This document shows positions 24,100-32,462 of a DNA stretch of 32,500 bases, piece after piece. The stretch lies in the NCBI RefSeq assembly GCF_002127585.1, contig NZ_NEGZ01000021.1, forward strand, positions 1-32,500, written 5' to 3'. How positions within the stretch are numbered: position 1 is the first letter of the stretch; each line of letters begins with the position of its first letter. The stretch is from Janthinobacterium sp. GW458P. Its GTDB lineage: Bacteria > Pseudomonadota > Gammaproteobacteria > Burkholderiales > Burkholderiaceae_D. The translations under genes and the position numbers were made by a program. The notes beneath the pieces are model-generated. The model did not search any database and was not told where the DNA came from. It saw only the letters and a list, made by a program, of their open reading frames with translations.

Positions 24100-25373
24100 T
24101 GACCATGAAAAAAATGAGCTACGTCGTGCTCTGCGCCGGCCTGATGCTGGGCGCGGCCGGCGCCCAGGCGCAATTGCGCGTGGAAATTACAGGGATAGGC
24201 AGCAATCAGATCCCGGTGGCCGTCGCCAGCTTTGTCAATGAATCGGCGGCGCCACAATCGCTGTCGGGCATTATCAAGGCCGACCTGGCGCGCAGCGGCG
24301 TGTTCAAGCTGATCGACGCCGATGCGCCCGTGTCGGAAACGGCGCCCGTCGGCTACGAGCAGTGGAAGTCGCGCGGCGCCGACGCGCTGGCGGCCGGCAC
24401 CGTGCAAAGCATGGCCGATGGCCGCCTGGACGTGCGCTACAAGCTGTTCGACACCATCAAGGGCGCGCAGATCTCCAGCATGAACAATGCGGCCGCGCCG
24501 CAGTTCAACCGCCTGCTCGCGCATAAAATCGCCGACGACATCTATGAAAAGTTGACGGGCGTCAAAGGCGCGTTCGCCACGCGCATCGCCTACGTCACGC
24601 AATCGGGCCGCGAATACCGCCTGGAAATCGCCGACGCCGACGGCGAAGGCATCCAGGTCGCCCTGCGTTCGAACGAGCCGATCATTTCGCCGTCGTGGTC
24701 GCCGGACGGCACCAAGGTGGCGTATGTATCGTTTGAAAAGAAAAAGCCCATCGTCTACGTGCAAAACCTGGTGACGCGCCAGCGCACCATCGTATCGAAT
24801 GAAAAAGGCAGCAACTCGGCGCCAAGCTGGAGCCCGGACGGCTCGCGCCTGGCCGTGGCCCTGTCGCGCGACGGCCATACCCAGGTCTACACCGTCAATG
24901 CCGACGGCAGCGGCTTGCGCCGCGTCAGCAGCAGCAGCGGCATCGATACGGAACCCCAATTCTCGGCCGATGGCCAAAGCATTTACTTCACCAGCGATCG
25001 CAGCGGCGGACCACAAATCTACCGCATGTCGGTCAGCGGCGGCGAAGCCAAGCGCGTGACGTTTGGCGGCTCCTACAACATCAGCCCGCGGATTTCGTCC
25101 GACGGGAAGACACTCGCTTATATTTCCCGTCGCGACGGCAATTTCCAGCTCTACGCGCTCGACCTGGCTAGTGGCCAGGAACTGCGCCTGTCGGACACCG
25201 CCAACGACGAATCACCGAGCTTTTCGCCCAACGGGAAATATATCATGTACGCGACCGAATCCGGACGACGCAAGTCGCTGGCAGTGGTATCGGTGGATGG
25301 CCGCGTCAAACAGCGTTTGACTACGCAAGCTGGCAATATCAAGGAGCCCACCTGGGGTCCTTTCATGAAGTAA
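24096..25373 (+). CDS. tolB: Tol-Pal system protein TolB
   Basis: TolB is a periplasmic beta-propeller that binds Pal and the TolA C terminus. The 425-residue protein has a Sec signal peptide, probably cleaved after AQA before [12 protein letters not shown]. An N-terminal domain (to about 160) precedes a six-bladed propeller with repeated [21 protein letters not shown] motifs (for example [19 protein letters not shown] and [20 protein letters not shown]). Three in-frame ATG codons lie at the start; the first overlaps tolA (ATGA) and is used here. pal follows after 40 bp. Confidence 0.96.
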   Translation: MMTMKKMSYVVLCAGLMLGAAGAQAQLRVEITGIGSNQIPVAVASFVNESAAPQSLSGIIKADLARSGVFKLIDADAPVSETAPVGYEQWKSRGADALAAGTVQSMADGRLDVRYKLFDTIKGAQISSMNNAAAPQFNRLLAHKIADDIYEKLTGVKGAFATRIAYVTQSGREYRLEIADADGEGIQVALRSNEPIISPSWSPDGTKVAYVSFEKKKPIVYVQNLVTRQRTIVSNEKGSNSAPSWSPDGSRLAVALSRDGHTQVYTVNADGSGLRRVSSSSGIDTEPQFSADGQSIYFTSDRSGGPQIYRMSVSGGEAKRVTFGGSYNISPRISSDGKTLAYISRRDGNFQLYALDLASGQELRLSDTANDESPSFSPNGKYIMYATESGRRKSLAVVSVDGRVKQRLTTQAGNIKEPTWGPFMK

Positions 25374-25413
25374 TGCAGTACGTTTTACCTTAACCATGAC
25401 CCGGAGAATAAAA

Positions 25414-25935
25414 ATGAGTAACTTTAAAAGTTTGGCTTTCATCGCCGCTACCGCCGCCCTGTTGTCGGCTTGCAGCACCCCTGTGAAACTGGCAGAAACC
25501 CCAGTCGTCGAGCGCGCTCCTGAAAAAGTCGCTGCACCAGTTGACACCCGTCAAGTTCAGCCAGTAACGACCGCATCGGTCGATCCACTGGACGATCCAA
25601 AAGGCGTGCTGGCTAACCGCAGCATCTACTTCGACTTCGACAAATACGTCGTGCGCGAAGCGGACACCCCAGTCGTGCAAAACCACGCTGCTTACCTGGT
25701 AAAAACCCCATCGCGCAAGATCCTGATCCAAGGTAACACCGATGAACGCGGCGGCGCCGAGTACAACCTGGCCCTGGGCCAGAAACGTGCTGAAGCCGTG
25801 CGCAAGTCGATGGCCGCCCTGGGCGTGCCGGAAGGCCAGATGGAAGCCGTGTCGCTGGGCAAAGAAAAGCCTAAGGCACAAGGCAGCAACGAAGCAGCAT
25901 GGGCAGAAAACCGCCGCGCTGACATCGTTTATTGA
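25414..25935 (+). CDS. pal: Peptidoglycan-associated lipoprotein Pal
   Basis: Pal is an outer-membrane lipoprotein that binds peptidoglycan and links the envelope layers with TolB/TolA. The 173-residue protein has a lipoprotein signal ending LLSAC (C20). The C-terminal OmpA-like domain includes RSIYFDFDKYVV, the peptidoglycan-binding GNTDERGGAEYNLALGQKRA, and AWAENRRADIVY at the end. The ATG at 25414 has a GGAG site 8 nt upstream; the in-frame ATG at 25396 would add six residues before the signal peptide. The gene uses CCA and GCA codons more than its neighbours, consistent with high expression. Confidence 0.96.
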   Translation: MSNFKSLAFIAATAALLSACSTPVKLAETPVVERAPEKVAAPVDTRQVQPVTTASVDPLDDPKGVLANRSIYFDFDKYVVREADTPVVQNHAAYLVKTPSRKILIQGNTDERGGAEYNLALGQKRAEAVRKSMAALGVPEGQMEAVSLGKEKPKAQGSNEAAWAENRRADIVY

Positions 25936-25996
25936 TGTATACAGGTGAGCGCGGCAGCATTGACGCTTACCTAACTGGCCAGTCATAGGCATAATA

Positions 25997-26038
25997 ATGG
26001 GGCGCAGCGCGGTGATTCACCGCCCGGCGCCCCGTTTG
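25997..26038 (+). terminator. Probable terminator after pal
   Basis: Stem GGGGCGC (25999-26005) with GCGCCCC (26027-26033) and an inner GGTG/CACC stem, followed by a short GTTTG. The T run is weak, so it may only partly terminate before cpoB. Confidence 0.5.
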
Positions 26039-26069
26039 CATGCTTGCGTAACCTTTGAAAGCCCGACTC

Positions 26070-26828
26070 ATGATGACATTCTCGAAAGCCGGCGTCGCCG
26101 CCGCCCTGATGGCCGCATTTGCCTACCTGCCCCTGCACGCCAACGCAGCCCTGTTCGACGACGACGAAGCCCGCAAGGCCATCCTGGAACTGCGCTCGAA
26201 GGTCGACGCACTGGCGCGCGACGTGAACAGCCGCATCGATACCAAGGCGGACAAGACCAGCACCTTGAGCCTGATCAACCAGCACGACCAGACCATGCAG
26301 GAGATCGCCCGCCTGCGCGGCCAGATCGAAGTGCTGGGCAACGACCTGGCCAACGCGCAAAAGCGCCAGAAGGATTTCTACGCCGACCTCGACGCGCGCC
26401 TGCGCAAGCTCGAACCACGGCAAGTCAACATCGACGGCCAGGAAGCGGCCGTGGGCGTGTCCGAGCAAAGCGCGTATGAAGCCGCCTTCGGCCTGTTCAA
26501 GTCGGGCGACTACAAGGGCGCCGTCTCGGCACTAGACGGCTTCGTCAAGCGCTACCCGGAATCGGCCTACGCGGCCAATGCGCAATACTGGCTGGGCAAC
26601 GCCTATTACGCCCAGCGCGACTGCAAGAGCGCCATCAGCGCCCAGCAAGCCGTCGTGAAGAACTACCCGGACAGCCCGAAGGCGGCCGACGCCATGCTCA
26701 ACATCGCCAGCTGCTACACGGAGCTGAAAGACAAGGCCAACGCCACCAAGACTTACAACGCGCTGATCTCGCGCTATCCGGAGTCCAGCGCCGCCCAGAC
26801 GGCCAAGGAACGGGCCGGTAAAAAGTAA
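26070..26828 (+). CDS. cpoB: Cell division coordinator CpoB (YbgF)
   Basis: CpoB is a periplasmic protein of the Tol-Pal operon that coordinates outer-membrane constriction with septal peptidoglycan synthesis. The 252-residue protein has a signal peptide cleaved near HANA-ALFDDD. An N-terminal coiled coil (about 35-105) matches the trimerising YbgF domain. Three TPR repeats start at about 135 with YEAAFGLFKSGDYKGAVSAL, followed by YWLGNAYYAQRDCKSAI and AAQTAKERAGKK at the end. The ATG pair at 26070/26073 was preferred to an upstream TTG. The ribosome site is weak. Confidence 0.93.
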   Translation: MMTFSKAGVAAALMAAFAYLPLHANAALFDDDEARKAILELRSKVDALARDVNSRIDTKADKTSTLSLINQHDQTMQEIARLRGQIEVLGNDLANAQKRQKDFYADLDARLRKLEPRQVNIDGQEAAVGVSEQSAYEAAFGLFKSGDYKGAVSALDGFVKRYPESAYAANAQYWLGNAYYAQRDCKSAISAQQAVVKNYPDSPKAADAMLNIASCYTELKDKANATKTYNALISRYPESSAAQTAKERAGKK

Positions 26829-26855
26829 AACCGGGGAAAAAGTTGCCCGTTAGGT

Positions 26856-26884
26856 TTGACAGAATCCCGGGCACCCCCTATAAT
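26856..26884 (+). promoter_or_regulatory. Consensus sigma-70 promoter of tRNA-Lys
   Basis: TTGACA (26856-26861), exactly 17 bp, TATAAT (26879-26884): a perfect consensus promoter. The predicted start near 26891 lies about 5 nt before the mature tRNA. Confidence 0.92.
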
Positions 26885-26895
26885 CTTTCTTCTTC

Positions 26896-26971
26896 GGGTC
26901 GTTAGCTCAGCTGGTAGAGCAGCGGACTTTTAATCCGTTGGTCGCAGGTTCGAATCCCGCACGGCCTACCA
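26896..26971 (+). tRNA. tRNA-Lys (UUU), copy 1
   Basis: A 76-nt cloverleaf: acceptor GGGTCGT/ACGGCCT (closing pair G1-U72), anticodon loop CTTTTAA with anticodon TTT, T-loop GGTTCGAATCC and an encoded CCA end. Very close to E. coli tRNA-Lys. Confidence 0.97.
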
Positions 26972-26990
26972 CGAATACGCAGTACTGATC

Positions 26991-27022
26991 TGCTTGCGAG
27001 TTGTTATAGCAAGCATTTTTTT
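26991..27022 (+). terminator. Terminator between the two tRNA-Lys genes
   Basis: Stem TGCTTGC (26991-26997) with GCAAGCA (27009-27015), then seven T. It suggests the second tRNA copy has its own promoter, although no good one is visible in 27023-27060. Confidence 0.8.
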
Positions 27023-27060
27023 ACGGCACAGTGTTACCGAAGTTGTTGTAAAAAGTTTTT

Positions 27061-27136
27061 GGGTCGTTAGCTCAGCTGGTAGAGCAGCGGACTTTTAATC
27101 CGTTGGTCGCAGGTTCGAATCCCGCACGGCCTACCA
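27061..27136 (+). tRNA. tRNA-Lys (UUU), copy 2
   Basis: Identical over all 76 nt to the copy at 26896-26971, including the G1-U72 closing pair and the CCA end. The flanks differ after the tRNA and share only a few bases before it. Confidence 0.97.
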
Positions 27137-27148
27137 AATACTATGAAG

Positions 27149-27176
27149 AAGCCAACCGTTCGCGGTTGGCTTTTTT
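27149..27176 (+). terminator. Terminator after the second tRNA-Lys
   Basis: Stem AAGCCAACCG (27149-27158), TTCG tetraloop, CGGTTGGCTT, then a T run: a strong Rho-independent terminator. Confidence 0.9.
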
Positions 27177-27202
27177 GTTTTGCACCGCCGTTTCAGCCCT
27201 GC

Positions 27203-27607
27203 CTAGAAACAGCTCTGCTCCATGATCCATGGGCGCATGTACACCACTTTATTGTCGGCTTTTGCGTATTCAAAATCAATAAAGCGGCGCTGCGGACACA
27301 TCAGTTCCAGATTTCGCTTGTTGCAACTCACCCTCTCCACGACGACGGGCTCCTTCCCGCTGCCCTTTACGTAGCCAGTGATGATAAGCACCTCCCCCTT
27401 GCGGAAATACTCACCCTCCGTGCAAGTAAATCCCGCATCGCTGATCCGCTTGATCGCCTCACCCTTGTCGATGCCCATGATATTGAACTGGCCCACCTGC
27501 TTCAGGTGCGCCTCCTTTGTCAGGCGCGTCCAGGAACAGGCGCTCAGGCCCAAGGTGGTCGCCAGCACGACTGCCGTTACCTTCATGAAAGTGATGGTGG
27601 AACGCAT
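27203..27607 (-). CDS. Small hypothetical lipoprotein
   Basis: This 134-residue protein has a lipoprotein signal peptide: a basic start, a hydrophobic core, and the lipobox LSAC with the lipidated cysteine at C24 followed by Ser, which suggests the outer membrane. The mature part (about 110 residues) has four further cysteines besides the lipidated one. A segment FNIMGIDKGEAIKRISDAGF faintly recalls the start of BamE/SmpA-like domains; this is only an impression. The ATG at 27607 was chosen because AAGGAG lies 4 nt upstream; the open frame extends further but without signal. It stands alone between the tRNA genes and the acyltransferase. The function is unknown. Confidence 0.75.
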   Translation of the reverse strand: MRSTITFMKVTAVVLATTLGLSACSWTRLTKEAHLKQVGQFNIMGIDKGEAIKRISDAGFTCTEGEYFRKGEVLIITGYVKGSGKEPVVVERVSCNKRNLELMCPQRRFIDFEYAKADNKVVYMRPWIMEQSCF

Positions 27608-27697
27608 GCGTCTCCTTGCTATCGTTATATTTCGAACAAGCAAGACTAACAGAGATTGACATTTCCGCATAGCAACTACCGCCACCCATGGCGGCAT

Positions 27698-28822
27698 TCA
27701 GGCCGAAACGGTCCGCATGTCGGCCCTCCCCACCCACGCCTGCATCGCCCGTCCCAGCGGCACCTCCACCCAGCGGTAAAACGCGGCCCCGGACGCCAGG
27801 CTGGCGCCCCAGGCCGTCAGCATGCCCAGCGCCTGCCACTCGGGTTCCAGCGGCACATAAGTAATAAACAAGGCATTCACCAGCAGGCTGACGGGAAAGT
27901 GGACGAGGAAGACGGCATATGAGATGCGCCCCAGGGTGTTGACGATGTTCCACGCGCCGCCCTGTGCTGGCGTGCGGGCGCGGCCGAACAGGAACAGGGC
28001 GCAGGCGACGATCAGGGCCAGGGCGATACGGCTGCGGTAGTCGATGGCCAACCCCAGCAGCACGGGCACGGCGGCCATGGCCATGAGCGCGGCCATGGCG
28101 CCCGGTTTGCGGGCCGGGTCGCCGGCCCACCAGGCCAGCATGCCAAGGCCATAGCTGCCGAAGAAGTACGGCGCCCAGTTATCCCAGCCCGCGTCGAGAT
28201 TGAAATACAGCAGGGAAAAGGTGATGCCCACGGCGACGGCCAGCGGCATCAGCCAGTTCCGGCGCCGCCGGCCCGCCAGGCGGCCGCCCAGCCACAGCAG
28301 CGACACCGTCAGCAGGTACAGCTGGAAATCGATGGCCACGTACCAGGCGCCAGCCGACAGCGATTCATAGCCGAGCACGCCGTGCAGCAGCAAGGCATGG
28401 GCGCTCAGCTGGCCCAGGGTGACGGCGGCCGACATGGAATCGTGCTGCATCCAGATGCCGGCCACAGGCGTAATGACGGCGGCGAGCAGGGTGGCCGCCA
28501 GGAAAGGCGGCGCCAGCTTGGCATAGCGGCGCCAGATCGCCCGCAGCGGAGCGGCAATGCCGGGCTGGCCGGCCGGCGACAGCGACTTGGCGGCCAGGAA
28601 GCCGCCGATGACGAGAAATACTTGCACGGCGATGCGGGCGCTGCCGCCCAGCCAGTCCAGCAACGCGGGCCACAGCGGCTGCACGTAATCGGACATGGGG
28701 CCGTAAAACGCCAGGTGATGCAACACGATCAACTGCGCCGCGCCCGCCTTCAAACCATTGATCCAGCCAAACTGCGGACGATGTGCCAGGTCCGCCTGTG
28801 ATACCACTGCTGCTGCCGTCAT
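27698..28822 (-). CDS. Acyltransferase-3 family membrane protein
   Basis: This is an integral inner-membrane acyltransferase of the type that O-acylates surface polysaccharides or similar substrates. The 374-residue protein has about ten hydrophobic helices. Family features are the N-terminal helix with LKAGAAQLIVLHHLAFYGP (the conserved His pair region), RIAVQVFLVIGGFLAAKSL (normally F-x-I-S-G-F-L), WYVAIDFQLYLL (normally W-x-L-x-x-E-x-x-F/Y) and a late LGRISYAVFLVHFPV. The start is the ATG at 28822, with AAGGG 6 nt upstream; another ATG two codons earlier is possible. No sugar-related neighbour helps to define the substrate. Confidence 0.82.
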   Translation of the reverse strand: MTAAAVVSQADLAHRPQFGWINGLKAGAAQLIVLHHLAFYGPMSDYVQPLWPALLDWLGGSARIAVQVFLVIGGFLAAKSLSPAGQPGIAAPLRAIWRRYAKLAPPFLAATLLAAVITPVAGIWMQHDSMSAAVTLGQLSAHALLLHGVLGYESLSAGAWYVAIDFQLYLLTVSLLWLGGRLAGRRRRNWLMPLAVAVGITFSLLYFNLDAGWDNWAPYFFGSYGLGMLAWWAGDPARKPGAMAALMAMAAVPVLLGLAIDYRSRIALALIVACALFLFGRARTPAQGGAWNIVNTLGRISYAVFLVHFPVSLLVNALFITYVPLEPEWQALGMLTAWGASLASGAAFYRWVEVPLGRAMQAWVGRADMRTVSA

Positions 28823-28944
28823 TCCCATCCCTTGCCGTGCCAGGTAGTATCGCCGGCCCGTCGCACAACGGGCGCGCGGCCGGGGATTTACCGAAAGGCC
28901 GACATGATAGCCGAGCCTGGCAAATGACGGGGCACGGCAGGCGG

Positions 28945-29298
28945 CTAAGCTGCCGGCTTTTCCGCCTCCGGCTGCCCGGGCGCCAATGGCTGCTGCGCCA
29001 GGATGGCGCCGAGCAAGCCGGGGAAGCGGCTCTCGATATCGGCGCGGCGCAGGGTGTTCATGTGCGTCGTGCCCGCGTTTTCCGTATGGACGAGGCCCGC
29101 TTCGCGCAAGACCTTGAAATGGTGGGAGACGGTCGACTTCGGCCGCCCGCCGTCGAGGTCGCCGCAAGCGGCCGCCTCCACCCTGGCCAGGTGGCGCACG
29201 ATGTCGAGGCGTATGGAATCGCTCAAGGCATACAGCACTCTTTCAAGCACGAATTCGCTGGCGGCGGGATGTTTGTGTGGACGCATGAGCACAATCAT
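28945..29298 (-). CDS. ArsR-family winged-helix repressor
   Basis: This is a 117-residue DNA-binding regulator. A winged-helix domain spans about 18-90, with RLDIVRHLARVE before the helix-turn-helix and STVSHHFKVLREAGLVHTEN as recognition helix and wing start. The typical metal-binding ELCVC motif is absent, so it is unlikely to be an arsenite sensor. It is divergent from the Old Yellow Enzyme gene, and a palindrome (29324-29333) lies between them, so it probably controls that gene and itself. Two starts are possible (29298, or 29286 at MRPHK); neither has a good ribosome site. Confidence 0.85.
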   Translation of the reverse strand: MIVLMRPHKHPAASEFVLERVLYALSDSIRLDIVRHLARVEAAACGDLDGGRPKSTVSHHFKVLREAGLVHTENAGTTHMNTLRRADIESRFPGLLGAILAQQPLAPGQPEAEKPAA

Positions 29299-29323
29299 AC
29301 AGCATGCGCTATACTAATTCCAT

Positions 29324-29333
29324 TATTCGAATA
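29324..29333. promoter_or_regulatory. Candidate ArsR-type operator
   Basis: TATTCGAATA is a perfect 10-bp palindrome (29324-29333), within AT-rich sequence midway between the divergent regulator and oxidoreductase genes. AT-rich palindromes of this type are usual targets of ArsR/SmtB proteins. The assignment rests only on position and symmetry. Confidence 0.45.
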
Positions 29334-29392
29334 TTTACGAACTACCGAATCAGCATCTCCCCACTCTCCTACCAACAAACATAAAGGCCACC

Positions 29393-30481
29393 ATGTCCGC
29401 CCTCTTCCAGCCCTACACCCTCAAAAATGTCACCCTGCGCAACCGCATCGCCGTGCCGCCCATGTGCCAGTACATGGCCGTCGATGGCGTGGCCAACGAC
29501 TGGCATCTGTCCCATTACGCAGGCATGGCGCGCGGCGGCGCCGGGCTGGTGATCGTCGAAGCGACGGCCGTGGCGCCCGAAGGCCGCATCACGCCCGGCT
29601 GCACGGGCATCTGGAACGATGATCTGGCGCAAGCCTTCGTGCCCGTCGTGAAAGCCATCAAGGCGGCCGGCGCCGTGCCCGGCATCCAGATCGCCCACGC
29701 GGGCCGCAAGGCCAGCGCCAACCGTCCATGGGAGGGCGACGACCATATCGCTGAAGGCGACGCGCGCGGCTGGCAAACCATCGCCCCGTCCGCCATCGCC
29801 TTCGGCGGCGGCCTGGGCAAGGTACCGCGCGCCATGGACCTCGACGATATCGCCCGCGTGAAACAGAACTTCGTCGACGCGGCCGTTCGCGCCCGCGAAG
29901 TGGGCTTCGAGTGGCTGGAACTGCACTTCGCCCACGGCTACCTGGCGCAAAGCTTCTTTTCCGCCCATTCGAACCAGCGCGACGACATCTATGGCGGCAG
30001 CGTGGAAAACCGCAGCCGCTTCCTGCTGGAAACATTGAAAGCCGTGCGTGAAGTGTGGCCCGAGCACCTGCCGCTGACGATCCGCTTCGGCGTGCTGGAA
30101 TTTGACGGCCGCGACGAGCAAACCCTGCTCGAATCCATCGGCCTCGTGCGCCAGTTCAAGGATGCGGGCATGGACATGATCAGCGTCAGCATGGGCTTTA
30201 CCATTCCCGACGTATCGATTCCGTGGGGCCCCGCCTTCATGGGGCCGATTGCCGAGCGCGTGCGCACGGAGGCGGGCGTGCCCGTCTCGTCCGCCTGGGG
30301 CTTCGGCACGCCGGCCATCGCCGAGCGCGTCGTCAAGGACGAACAGCTGGACGTGGTGATGGTGGGCAAGGCGCACCTGGCCAATCCGCACTGGGCATAC
30401 TTTGCCGCCAAGGAACTCGGCGTCGAACGCGCCTCGTGGACCCTGCCGGCGCCGTACGCGCACTGGCTGGAACGCTACTGA
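29393..30481 (+). CDS. Old Yellow Enzyme family NADPH:flavin oxidoreductase (YqjM/NamA class)
   Basis: This is an FMN-dependent ene-reductase that reduces activated C=C bonds of enones, maleimides or nitro compounds with NADPH in the cytoplasm. The 362-residue protein is a TIM barrel with thermophilic-like (class III) OYE features: C25 in PPMCQYMAVDG, which tunes the flavin; HAGRKAS at 102-108; the substrate pair H178 and H181 in LHFAHGYL, with Y183; and RDDIYGGSVENRSRF. A C-terminal AHLANPHWAYFAAKELG contains the phosphate/FMN region. An AAAGG site lies 5 nt before the ATG. It is divergent from the ArsR regulator. Its 3' end overlaps the convergent MFS gene by 7 bp. Confidence 0.93.
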   Translation: MSALFQPYTLKNVTLRNRIAVPPMCQYMAVDGVANDWHLSHYAGMARGGAGLVIVEATAVAPEGRITPGCTGIWNDDLAQAFVPVVKAIKAAGAVPGIQIAHAGRKASANRPWEGDDHIAEGDARGWQTIAPSAIAFGGGLGKVPRAMDLDDIARVKQNFVDAAVRAREVGFEWLELHFAHGYLAQSFFSAHSNQRDDIYGGSVENRSRFLLETLKAVREVWPEHLPLTIRFGVLEFDGRDEQTLLESIGLVRQFKDAGMDMISVSMGFTIPDVSIPWGPAFMGPIAERVRTEAGVPVSSAWGFGTPAIAERVVKDEQLDVVMVGKAHLANPHWAYFAAKELGVERASWTLPAPYAHWLERY

Positions 30482-31974
30482 TCGTCCTTCACCGTTGCCG
30501 GATGCCCCTCCAGGGGCAGTTCCGGCAGGAACAGCAGGAAGACCAGTCCCACCAGCAGCAGCACGGCGCCAGCGCCGAACACGCTGGCGATCGCATGGCG
30601 GTACACTTCCACCGTCTGCGCCGCCGCATGCGCGCCGAGCGCCGACACGGCTTCCACGCCGTGTTGATGCAACTGGTGCGCGAGGATGGCGCCGGACGCC
30701 GTCACGCCGAGCAAGCCGCCCAGCGAACGGAAAAAGGCCAGCATGGCCGTGCCCACGCCCCGGCGCGCCAGCGGCAAGGCATTTTGCACGGCGATCGTCA
30801 TGTTCGGCATCACCAATCCTAATCCCGTGCCGAGCAGGAAGATGGCCGGCTCGATGATCCAGTAGCCGCGCGACGTTTCCATGGCCCAGGCCAGCACGGC
30901 AAACGCCAGCAGCGCCACCGCCAATCCCGCCACCTGCACCATCTTGTACTTGCCCGAGCGCGACAGCACGCGGCCGTTGAACATCGACGACGCCACCAGC
31001 CCCACCATCATCGCCACCGTCATCACGCCGGACTCTGCCGGAGTGGTGCCCATCACCAGCTGGAAGAACAGGGGGAAGAAGACGCTGGCGCCCATCAGGC
31101 CCATGAAGGTCATGGCCATCACCAGGCTGGCGATATTGAAGGTGCGGTTCTCGAACAGCTCGGGCGGCAGCACGGGTTCGTCCACCCGGCCCACGTGGAA
31201 GGCCAGCCAGGCGCCCAGCAGCACGGCGACGCCGCCGCACACCTTGATGGCCAGCGCATCCCACGGCCACTCCGTGCCGCCCAGCGCCAGCACCAGCAGG
31301 GCCGCCGTGACGGCGCCCGTCAGCAGCGCAGACCCCAGGTAGTCGATCTTGTGCGCATGCGTGCGCGCCGGCTTGCGCATGGCGCGCGCGATGATGACGA
31401 AGGCGGCCGCGCCCACGGGCAGGTTGACATAGAAAATCCAGTGCCACGACAAGGCATCCGTGATCACGCCGCCCAGCACGGGCCCCAGCACGCTGGTGAC
31501 GGCATACACGATGGGCACCATGCCCTGCCGCTTGCCCCGCTCGGCCGGCGGCACGATGTCGCCGATGATGATCTGCGCCAGCGGCATGAAGCCGCCCGCA
31601 CCGAGGCCCTGGATGGCGCGGAAGACGATCAGTTCCGTCATGTTCTGCGCCAGCCCGCACAGCACGGAACCAAGCAAAAAGGTCAGCAGGGCCGTAAAGA
31701 TCATCGGGCGGCGGCCATACTGGTCGGCCAGCTTGCCATACAGGGGCATGGTGGCCGTCGACGCCAGCACGTAGGCCGTCACCACCCACGACAGGTGCGC
31801 CATGCCGCCCAGGTCGTCGACGATGCGCGGCAAGGCCGTGGCGACGATGCTCTGGTCCAGCGCACCGAGGCCCAGCACGGCCATCAGGCCCAGATAGATG
31901 GCGCGCACTTCGCGCCTGGTGACGGGTTTGAAGGCGTCCTTGTCTGCGCCTGCGGCGTGATCGTGGCCGCTCAT
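30475..31974 (-). CDS. MFS multidrug efflux transporter, DHA2 (EmrB/QacA) type
   Basis: This is a proton-driven drug exporter in the inner membrane. The 499-residue protein has about 14 hydrophobic helices. The signature motifs are LDQSIVATALPRIVDDL (motif D1, D40 in the first helix), YGKLADQYGRRP (motif A, about 79-90) and SVLGPVLGGVITDALSWHWIF (motif C and following). The start ATG overlaps the marR stop by 4 nt, so the two are translated together and the exporter is probably induced by a ligand of the MarR protein. No EmrA-type membrane fusion partner is present in the window. Confidence 0.93.
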   Translation of the reverse strand: MSGHDHAAGADKDAFKPVTRREVRAIYLGLMAVLGLGALDQSIVATALPRIVDDLGGMAHLSWVVTAYVLASTATMPLYGKLADQYGRRPMIFTALLTFLLGSVLCGLAQNMTELIVFRAIQGLGAGGFMPLAQIIIGDIVPPAERGKRQGMVPIVYAVTSVLGPVLGGVITDALSWHWIFYVNLPVGAAAFVIIARAMRKPARTHAHKIDYLGSALLTGAVTAALLVLALGGTEWPWDALAIKVCGGVAVLLGAWLAFHVGRVDEPVLPPELFENRTFNIASLVMAMTFMGLMGASVFFPLFFQLVMGTTPAESGVMTVAMMVGLVASSMFNGRVLSRSGKYKMVQVAGLAVALLAFAVLAWAMETSRGYWIIEPAIFLLGTGLGLVMPNMTIAVQNALPLARRGVGTAMLAFFRSLGGLLGVTASGAILAHQLHQHGVEAVSALGAHAAAQTVEVYRHAIASVFGAGAVLLLVGLVFLLFLPELPLEGHPATVKDDQ

Positions 31975-32429
31975 GCCTGGGCGATCTCAAGCAGCGGCTG
32001 CATGGCCGCTTCCAGCGCATCGACCTGCTGCGGCGTCAGGCGGGCGATGCGCCGCGCCAGCGCATCGCGGCGCCGCGCGCGCAGGGTTTCGAGCATGGCC
32101 AGGCCGTGCGCGGAGACGTGCAGGCCCGAACGCCGGCGGTCCTGCGGATCGGGCGCGCTGCGCTCGACGAGGCCCGCCTCTTCCAGCGACTTGACCTGGG
32201 CGCTGACGGTCGGTCCGCGCACATTCTGCAGCCGCGCCAGCGCAGCCACGCCGATGCCGGGCTGCTCGTGGATCAGGGCCAGCAGCATGTACTGCATCAT
32301 CGATACGCCGCCCTCCAGCTCGCCCCCTTCGCGCTGCATGGAGCGCAGCAGGCGCTTGAACGCCAGGCGCAAGTCATCGGACAGCGCCAGCGCGCGCTCG
32401 GGGATGGGAAGGTCTTCGGTAGTGGGCAT
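31971..32429 (-). CDS. MarR-family transcriptional regulator
   Basis: This is a 152-residue dimeric winged-helix repressor. The helix-turn-helix is at about 58-92 (GVAALARLQNVRGPTVSAQV, then SLEEAGLVERS), with a wing motif DPQDRRRSGLHVS at about 102-114 that carries the D-x-R signature of MarR proteins. Long helices at both ends form the dimer interface. It is the first gene of a two-gene operon with the MFS exporter. A palindrome 12 bp upstream of its start codon is a likely autoregulatory site. Confidence 0.92.
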   Translation of the reverse strand: MPTTEDLPIPERALALSDDLRLAFKRLLRSMQREGGELEGGVSMMQYMLLALIHEQPGIGVAALARLQNVRGPTVSAQVKSLEEAGLVERSAPDPQDRRRSGLHVSAHGLAMLETLRARRRDALARRIARLTPQQVDALEAAMQPLLEIAQA

Positions 32430-32441
32430 GGGAATATATAA

Positions 32442-32462
32442 ATAGGTAGGCTATCTACCTAT
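32442..32462. promoter_or_regulatory. MarR-type palindromic operator
   Basis: ATAGGTAG (32442-32449) and CTACCTAT (32455-32462) form a perfect 8-bp inverted repeat with a 5-bp spacer, in AT-rich sequence just upstream of marR. Half-site length and spacing suit MarR dimers. It probably overlaps the marR promoter on the minus strand (TATTTATAT nearby), but the promoter elements are not certain. Confidence 0.7.

Noticed and set aside
29369..32020. 883-codon open frame over the ene-reductase and MFS region
   Set aside because: It is out of frame with the MFS exporter, and its translated sequence is Arg/Gly/Ala noise.
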